DNA of 64,000 bases from Sediminispirochaeta smaragdinae DSM 11293. GTDB lineage: Bacteria > Spirochaetota > Spirochaetia > DSM-16054 > Sediminispirochaetaceae. Location of the stretch: NCBI RefSeq assembly GCF_000143985.1, contig NC_014364.1, positions 2,666,001-2,730,000 on the forward strand, in the 5' to 3' direction. Shown here piece by piece: positions 58,901 to 64,000 of this stretch. The notes under the pieces are model-generated. The model saw only the letters and a list, made by a program, of their open reading frames with translations, made no database searches and was not told the origin of the DNA. The first letter of the stretch is position 1, and every line of letters starts with the position of its first letter. The translations under genes were made by a program, and so were the position numbers.

Positions 58901-58941
58901 AAAAACACTATTCCTTGAAAGCGAGGGAATAGTGTTTTTTT
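58901..58941 (+). terminator. Terminator after the tRNA pair
   Basis: AAAAACACTATTCC / GGGAATAGTGTTTTTTT, a long stem with A-run and T-run. Confidence 0.88.
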
Positions 58942-58980
58942 ATAGTCTTTTCTTTTGTACCTGATTTGTACCATTTTCGC

Positions 58981-59199
58981 GGTTTCTCTCTTTCATAACT
59001 AGTAAACGGTACGCAGAAATACAAAGACTTAATCTCAAGAAATACATTCTGCCATCGAATCTACGAAAACTCAAAATGAACACAATCAGACGATCACATA
59101 TCATTGATTTTCGTTCTACCCTTTTACGAAAGAATCTGGCAGCAGGAACAGTGAATAAAATTATCTTCCATGAAGCGCTCTTTAGAGAAGTATGCTGAG
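58981..59199 (+). pseudogene. Integrase remnant behind tRNA-Val(CAC)
   Basis: Reading from about 58981 gives a stop and then LVNGTQKYKDLISRKYILPS, NLRKLKMNTIRRSHIIDFRS, TLLRKNLAAGTVNKIIFHEA, LFREV and a stop: the core-binding domain of a tyrosine recombinase without a catalytic part. It lies immediately behind a tRNA-Val and its terminator, in the same arrangement as the live prophage. A relic of another integrated element. Confidence 0.75.
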
Positions 59200-59257
59200 C
59201 CCGTTTGTCAAACAGTTTTCTAAACTATTTAAAGTGGAACCTGCCGGTATAATCTGA

Positions 59258-59446
59258 CTATGCAGCAGCCTTACGCTCCTTTTCCTGGAATGCTACATAC
59301 ATCTCCTCCGGCGTTCGATAATCCAGACTTTGGTGAAATCTTCGGCTGTTATAGAACCGGAAGTACCGGGTGAGTCCAGCTTTCAACTCCCTCACCGACT
59401 CATAGGATTTCAGATAGATATCTTCATATAAAAAGAATGATGACAT
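59258..59446 (-). pseudogene. IS3-family transposase fragment (OrfB C-terminus)
   Basis: 62 residues ending RYFRFYNSRRFHQSLDYRTP EEMY, the typical C-terminal end of the IS3-family integrase-type transposase. The first two-thirds, including the first two Asp of the DDE triad, are missing. No complete terminal repeats were found. It adds to the evidence that the area behind the tRNA pair is a graveyard of mobile DNA. Confidence 0.85.
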
Positions 59447-59936
59447 AATTGATATGACTATGGGGAATTCTCAGCTTCGTTGAACTTTTCAGGAAGCATT
59501 GGCCCGGAACATTTTAAAGTGGTTGAAGGCAGAAACATCTTTTGAACATATAATAACAAATGCGGATAGGAATCGATCTCTTAGCGGCAGTGTCCAGTAA
59601 ATCTTTAATTACGATTCTGATAAGGTGGGATGGCAAAAAGTCTTCATAAGCTTGCCGTTGACTTGCTTAAGGAAGGGTACCCTGAACACTTGGGTATTGT
59701 AATCCCATATCTGACGGATCATAGGAGAGTCTCTATGAAAATTAATCGCTTTTACTGGTCCTTCTGTGAACCCTATTGTGGGATATCTTCAACAAAGCAG
59801 AAGGTCTTATTTCTCATGTGGAGGAATACAGAGGACAACGATATGGATATTATCCTGAATCAATTTTGTACCAAAACGGGATAAAATCTGTTCGGCTGAG
59901 TTGGCCGAGATGAGAGATCAATATAAGATAAAGAGA
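59447..59936. other. Remnant region, possible short gene 59630-59884
   Basis: About 490 bases behind the IS fragment. An 84-codon + strand frame (MAKSLHKLAVDLLKEGYPEH at 59630) is open but matches nothing I know and seems to change character half-way, as a broken gene would. Nothing else is seen. Confidence 0.35.
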
Positions 59937-59971
59937 TAAAAGGCTTCCCGAAATACTTTTTCAGGAAGCCC
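59937..59971 (-). terminator. Terminator of the hydrolase operon
   Basis: On the - strand GGCTTCC / GGGAAGCC with a 14-base loop followed by TTTTATC, 33 bases behind the stop of the 60004-61188 gene. Confidence 0.8.
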
Positions 59972-60003
59972 TATTTATCATTAGAAAAAGAATATAGACA
60001 TAA

Positions 60004-61188
60004 TCAGAAGGTATATCTGAATAAAAGATTATGTGTCATTCCTACAGGCAAAAAGTCTCGTTCTGCATTCCAGCCAATACCGCTTCGAAAGTTAAAACTT
60101 GCCTTATTACCGAGTTTAACGAATAGGTCTACTGCGGATCCTTGATATAAACGCTCTTTTTCTCCATAGTAGAAAGCATCATAAGATACCAAAAACTCAA
60201 CCCTGTCTGGTATCGAAACAATCTGTAAATTCATATTAAGCAGAAAAGACTCATCTGTCATAAACTCTCCAGGGTAGTAACCATCAAGGCGAGGACCTCC
60301 GTTGAATGCGTTTGTTGAGCCTACAGCCCATTTCTCTAACTGGTACAAGTTCTCCCCGTGCAAATAGGATAATTGACCTTTCCAGTTCACACGCTTCACG
60401 GAAGCATTGTAGCAACTTACTTGATAAAGTCCCCTGTAGGCAGGGGTATCATCATGAGTGTAAAGATTATCTTCAGGCCCCCAATCTTCATAATTAAGCT
60501 GATAGATAACTTCCGGAATTGCCATTATTTGAAATCCTACAGGAAAAGAAGATTCTGATGAATCTTCATTGGGTTGATAGGTATATGACAAATCCAGATT
60601 TCCCGTATATGTGGCTGTGTTTTCAGGAGAGACAAAAGCCGTATCATTGCTGTCATAATCACTAAAATTCATCAATTGGGTTGTCTTTATAGAAAATCCG
60701 CAATCCATATCCCTGCTGAGTATGACTGCCAGATTACAGCCGGGGCCTTTCAGAGTCCAGTCCGTTTCTTCTCCCTTTTCATAGAAGGTAAAGTCCGAAC
60801 CCAGCAGCTTGGCGGTTCCGTCCGTATGAATGGTTATATTGAATGGGATTTCGGCTTTCTGGGAAATCGTATAATCAAGGCTGAGAAATATTCCCGCAAA
60901 TAGCAGGTTGAAACAGTTTCCGCTGCCAAAAACATCAACATCGGTGAATTGAAGAACAGGATTTAGATTACCTTCATAGTTTCCGTCATATCCGTTATAT
61001 ATCATACTGTCGGCTATTATTTCCCAATTCCGGGAAGATGCCTCGGTTTTACTGTTATTTAAGGCTTCCGAGCTTTTATCTTGTTCTTTTTCCGTCAACG
61101 CCGCAAGAGGAAGTGACAGTAATGCAAGAAAGGCTATAATAACGCATGCCTCTCTTTTTACAGGAAGTCCCTTAATTCCTTTTAACAA
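60004..61188 (-). CDS. Secreted beta-rich (outer-membrane-like) protein
   Basis: 394 residues. A signal peptide (ACVIIAFLALLSLPLAAL) is followed by long alternating beta strands with many aromatic residues (SLDYTISQKAEIPFNITIHT, YTGNLDLSYTYQPNEDSSES) and ending in GWNAERDFLPVGMTHNLLFRYTF, with a C-terminal Phe as in outer-membrane barrels. A beta-barrel is likely, but no family is named. It overlaps the serine hydrolase gene by 17 bases and closes the operon. Confidence 0.7.
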   Translation of the reverse strand: MLKGIKGLPVKREACVIIAFLALLSLPLAALTEKEQDKSSEALNNSKTEASSRNWEIIADSMIYNGYDGNYEGNLNPVLQFTDVDVFGSGNCFNLLFAGIFLSLDYTISQKAEIPFNITIHTDGTAKLLGSDFTFYEKGEETDWTLKGPGCNLAVILSRDMDCGFSIKTTQLMNFSDYDSNDTAFVSPENTATYTGNLDLSYTYQPNEDSSESSFPVGFQIMAIPEVIYQLNYEDWGPEDNLYTHDDTPAYRGLYQVSCYNASVKRVNWKGQLSYLHGENLYQLEKWAVGSTNAFNGGPRLDGYYPGEFMTDESFLLNMNLQIVSIPDRVEFLVSYDAFYYGEKERLYQGSAVDLFVKLGNKASFNFRSGIGWNAERDFLPVGMTHNLLFRYTF

Positions 61189-62890
61189 AGTCGCATCCCC
61201 CGTATTTTAATATTTCTCCGGATTCCGAAAGGCTGTATTCAATAATATTTCCCATATTTCTACCGTAACCCTGAACTTTTAGCAGATCATCTGATAGCTC
61301 TGTCAGGGCAAATCTCATATTTCCATCTGTTTCTGATTCTATCAATAAAGTTAACACTCCCATTTTCTCGTCAAATGAAAGATCAACCGCATCAATGAAT
61401 CCGGCTCCCTCGTAGCGTCCTGTCCGCTGCCTCCAAACAGACGATACCGGTTCAGGTGAAACAGCGGACACTGGGCCCATAAAATAATTCCCCATATAAC
61501 ATAAAAAGACCGCTTTATCTGTATCAGTCGTCGGTTTGAAAACAAGACCAGTGTCACCAAATGCTATTGAGTTATCAGACAGGATTTTCATGGGAGATTT
61601 GACATCCATTTCAGGAATTCGCCCGGTTAAGACGCCATCTATGTTTTCGATTGAAACTATTCCGGTTCCTCCGTTCACATAATAACCGGCCAAATCGGAC
61701 AAATCCGTTTCCTGAGAGATTTCAGTATTAATAAGAGGGGAGGAGGGAGAAGGCTTTTTGCCGATAAGAAGGTCTGCAATATCCATAGTCAAGGAAGTGA
61801 GTTGGTCATTGTCTCCTGCATTGTCATTTGACGCCAGAAAAATGCCTATTCCCTTTTCTGGTATGATTTCCATCTCGGAATAAAATGGCGGAATTGTACC
61901 TCCGTGTTCAAAAACATCACATCCATTTTGCGATTCGATCCAGAAGGTCAACCCTATTTTAAATGAGCCGTCCAGAGGGGTATTCATGTTCTGTAGAGAA
62001 AACATGGACAGTAATGTTTCGGGCTGTAATATCCTATTGGATTTGCCGGCGCTACAATTCAGTAATTCTCTTAGAAAAGTATCCATATCCACTGCGGACA
62101 GAAGTATCGAGCCCGCGGGAATATCCTTGATAAACCACATGAGGTCTTCCGGTTCTCCCCTTGTAAATCCTCCTGATACATTGGGCTCGTCTTTTGAAGA
62201 AAGCATGACAAGGGAATCATGCATGCCAAGAGGGGTAAAAATATGATCCGTGATATATTCTTCGTAAGTAGATCCTGAAACTCTTCCAATCAACTCTCCC
62301 AAAAGACTGAAACCGGAGTTGTTATAAGCAAAGACAGTACCGCTGTCCCATACCATATACTCTTCAGAAAGCATGTTGGAGGTATCCATAAACGCATCGG
62401 GATCCGGGGCCTCCAGGGTAAAGTCCTTGAAGTATGCACTGGGGAGTCCTGAATGGTGAGTAAGAAGATTCCGGATTGTAATTTCCTTATTTACGGTTCC
62501 AAAGGATTTTGGGTGAAACTCCGGAAGATATGTCCTGATATCGGCATCAAGATCAATTGTGCCATTTTCTTCCAATTGCATTATGGCAATAGCCGTAAAG
62601 ATTTTGGTAACGGAACCAATCTGAAATAATGTATGCTCGGTCACGGGCAGCTGTTCGGGAACTGTTTCCCGGAGCCCGAATCCTCTGGTCACAATAGACT
62701 GATCACCGTATACTACCGCGGCTGTAAGCCCGGTAATTCCCTGTTTGTCTATCCGACTTTGTATCAGCTGTTCCACTACCTGCGCTTTGTCTTTCTTCGC
62801 AGAAGAACTGACACAGCTTACAGACGATATAAGAATGATCAAAAAAAAGATCAATCTAAAAAATACGACACCATGTTTAATGTCTTTCAT
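61172..62890 (-). CDS. Serine hydrolase (class C beta-lactamase-like) lipoprotein
   Basis: 572 residues. Lipobox at the N-terminus (LIILISSVSC). The catalytic domain (about 40-390) has SxxK in LFQIGSVTKIFTAIAIMQLE, YxN in GTVFAYNNSGFSLLGELIG, and HGGT in place of KTG. The C-terminal 170 residues (DLSDLAGYYVNGGTGIVSIE) are beta-rich, as in esterase or D-aminopeptidase relatives. It probably acts on peptides or esters in the periplasm; antibiotic hydrolysis is not implied. AAGGAG lies before the ATG at 62890. Confidence 0.88.
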   Translation of the reverse strand: MKDIKHGVVFFRLIFFLIILISSVSCVSSSAKKDKAQVVEQLIQSRIDKQGITGLTAAVVYGDQSIVTRGFGLRETVPEQLPVTEHTLFQIGSVTKIFTAIAIMQLEENGTIDLDADIRTYLPEFHPKSFGTVNKEITIRNLLTHHSGLPSAYFKDFTLEAPDPDAFMDTSNMLSEEYMVWDSGTVFAYNNSGFSLLGELIGRVSGSTYEEYITDHIFTPLGMHDSLVMLSSKDEPNVSGGFTRGEPEDLMWFIKDIPAGSILLSAVDMDTFLRELLNCSAGKSNRILQPETLLSMFSLQNMNTPLDGSFKIGLTFWIESQNGCDVFEHGGTIPPFYSEMEIIPEKGIGIFLASNDNAGDNDQLTSLTMDIADLLIGKKPSPSSPLINTEISQETDLSDLAGYYVNGGTGIVSIENIDGVLTGRIPEMDVKSPMKILSDNSIAFGDTGLVFKPTTDTDKAVFLCYMGNYFMGPVSAVSPEPVSSVWRQRTGRYEGAGFIDAVDLSFDEKMGVLTLLIESETDGNMRFALTELSDDLLKVQGYGRNMGNIIEYSLSESGEILKYGGCDFVKRN

Positions 62891-63017
62891 ACAATTATTA
62901 CTCCTTAAGAATTAAAATTTTCATTTTAAAAGTAGGCTTAAAGAGTGTGGAAAGTAATCATCCGTTGTATGAGAAAGGAGGTATTTTTAGGATGATTTTT
63001 GTATGACTTGGTTGTTT
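62891..63017. other. Intergenic between regulator and hydrolase
   Basis: 127 bases, AT-rich, with no clear terminator or promoter pair that I would defend. The hydrolase operon may start here or be read from the regulator gene. Confidence 0.4.
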
Positions 63018-63890
63018 TTACTTCGTAACAAGCGTATGAAGCCCGGATTTTCCCTGTGAACCCGTTTTTTTGTAAATTCGGGAAACATGAGTTTTAACCG
63101 TAGGCATAGTGATCCCCAGATGAAAGGCAATTTCTTTATAAGAATAGGATTTAAGAAGAAGTTCTGTAACTTCTGCTTCCCGCTTGGTTAGATTAAACTT
63201 TTCCTGAATATCGATTAGGGAGACCTTTCCATCCTTTTTTCTCTGCACAAGGTAAGAAATAGAAAAGATCATACTTGATATGGTTAAGAAAAGATAAAAA
63301 TTGGCATCGGCAAAATGGATAAAAAAATCGGGAATGGCAAAGCGCTGTAGTATTATGAGAAGAATATTCCCTCCGAATCCTATTAGTCCTGCAATCTGAA
63401 TCTTTCGTATAAATGGGTTGTCAATCTTAATGGTAAGAAGATAACACCAGAGGAAGACCGGACTAAAATATATTATTAAATCCCAAACAGGTCTTCTTTG
63501 AGCGCCGGGGAACATATGTATTACATCTATAACTATAACGAAAAAAACAACAAATACGGCCCTGCAAAGTATACCAAATACTGAGTACCTGGGAGTTCCT
63601 AAAGATTCAATAAAAAGCAAAGAGACGTAGAAAGTAGCTATGGCGGAAAGAACCTGGATCAATAGGAATATGCCTGAAACGATAGAGGATGTACTAAAAG
63701 CTTTAACCTCATTTACATATCCAAGAATTCCCATAAGATAGTTTAACGAAACTGTTATAACAATCATAAGGGCAAATCGCAGACGTTTGGAGCGGGGAAA
63801 CACAGAGCATAAGTAGAATAATATGATAAGTGCACCTGAACCAGCAGATATTGCAAAAACTTGAAGAATAAAATCAGAAAAGTGGTCCAT
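63018..63890 (-). CDS. LuxR-family regulator with membrane N-terminus
   Basis: 290 residues. The first 215 form about seven TM segments (ISAGSGALIILFYLCSVFPR, FALMIVITVSLNYLMGILGY, VFGILCRAVFVVFFVIVIDV and others). The C-terminal 65 are a LuxR HTH (NLTKREAEVTELLLKSYSYK, IAFHLGITMPTVKTHVSRIY). A membrane-bound one-component regulator. The hydrolase and outer-membrane-like genes downstream on the same strand are its likely targets. Confidence 0.88.
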   Translation of the reverse strand: MDHFSDFILQVFAISAGSGALIILFYLCSVFPRSKRLRFALMIVITVSLNYLMGILGYVNEVKAFSTSSIVSGIFLLIQVLSAIATFYVSLLFIESLGTPRYSVFGILCRAVFVVFFVIVIDVIHMFPGAQRRPVWDLIIYFSPVFLWCYLLTIKIDNPFIRKIQIAGLIGFGGNILLIILQRFAIPDFFIHFADANFYLFLTISSMIFSISYLVQRKKDGKVSLIDIQEKFNLTKREAEVTELLLKSYSYKEIAFHLGITMPTVKTHVSRIYKKTGSQGKSGLHTLVTK

Positions 63891-64000
63891 AGGTAATATT
63901 ATATCCTCTTACTATTAATATTGCTATCAAATCGGCATTAGAATTGTGTCTTGTTTTCAGGAACCTTTAAAAGTTTTTGTAAAGGCCTTTGCTGGCTTGT
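63891..64000. other. Upstream region of the LuxR-type gene
   Basis: A TATAAT ends seven bases before the ATG at 63890 on the - strand, so this message may also be leaderless; no good -35 stands 17 bases away. The window ends in sequence with no evident gene. Confidence 0.4.

Noticed and set aside
61172-62890. Antibiotic-resistance beta-lactamase
   Set aside because: The family also includes esterases and peptidases; HGGT replaces KTG, there is a long extra C-terminal domain, and the gene stands with a membrane protein rather than an ampR-type regulator.

Overview
The window looks like the chromosome of a free-living spirochaete (Spirochaetota; a Sediminispirochaeta or Spirochaeta relative is my best guess). 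The basis is two divergent EF-G genes close together, a GAF-fused PTS enzyme I, PilZ and EAL proteins, and a phage cysteine peptidase of the type seen in Borrelia phages and plasmids. No 16S or other decisive marker is present.

Positions 60-38033 are one prophage of about 38 kb, integrated into a tRNA-Val(UAC) gene and bounded by attL (91-133) and attR (37991-38033). Left to right it carries: the + strand integrase (253-1515); an accessory block on the - strand (1512-3850) with two strong promoters that hold palindromic operators; then, read on the - strand from right to left, an early operon (34.5 to 25 kb: RecT, ASCH protein, helicase-methyltransferase fusion, NinG, SSB, replication initiator with internal iterons), a cargo operon (24.9 to 21.1 kb), and a late operon (20.9 to 4.0 kb: HNH, TerS, TerL, portal, protease, capsid, connectors, tail tube, G/GT chaperones with a frameshift site, tape measure, tail fibre, peptidase, holin, spanin). 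This is an HK97-like siphovirus. The lysogeny region (34.6-36.4 kb) is a duplicated pair of divergent repressor modules whose mRNAs appear leaderless. It is followed by + strand lysogenic cargo (36.5-37.8 kb).

The most notable content is the cargo operon 21097-24722, which reads as a prophage-borne type IV-B CRISPR-Cas system: csf1 (cas8-like), cas11, csf2 (cas7), csf3 (cas5), a small winged-helix gene and a cysH-like PP-loop ATPase, all overlapping head to tail. There is no cas6, no dinG, no adaptation gene and no CRISPR array in the window. A highly structured intergenic RNA with a terminator follows it, just ahead of the packaging genes.

From 38 kb on is the host chromosome: a lipoprotein gene cut by a 143-bp MITE-like element (second copy at 57 kb), decayed copies of a phage gene, an EAL phosphodiesterase, a thioredoxin, EF-G, an AEC transporter, an EF-G-like paralogue, citrate synthase, TrmB, PtsP, Mfd, a PilZ protein, an AmmeMemoRadiSam-type radical SAM enzyme, tRNA-Asn and tRNA-Val(CAC) followed by a dead integrase and an IS3 scrap, and finally a serine hydrolase / membrane-associated protein pair next to a LuxR-type regulator.
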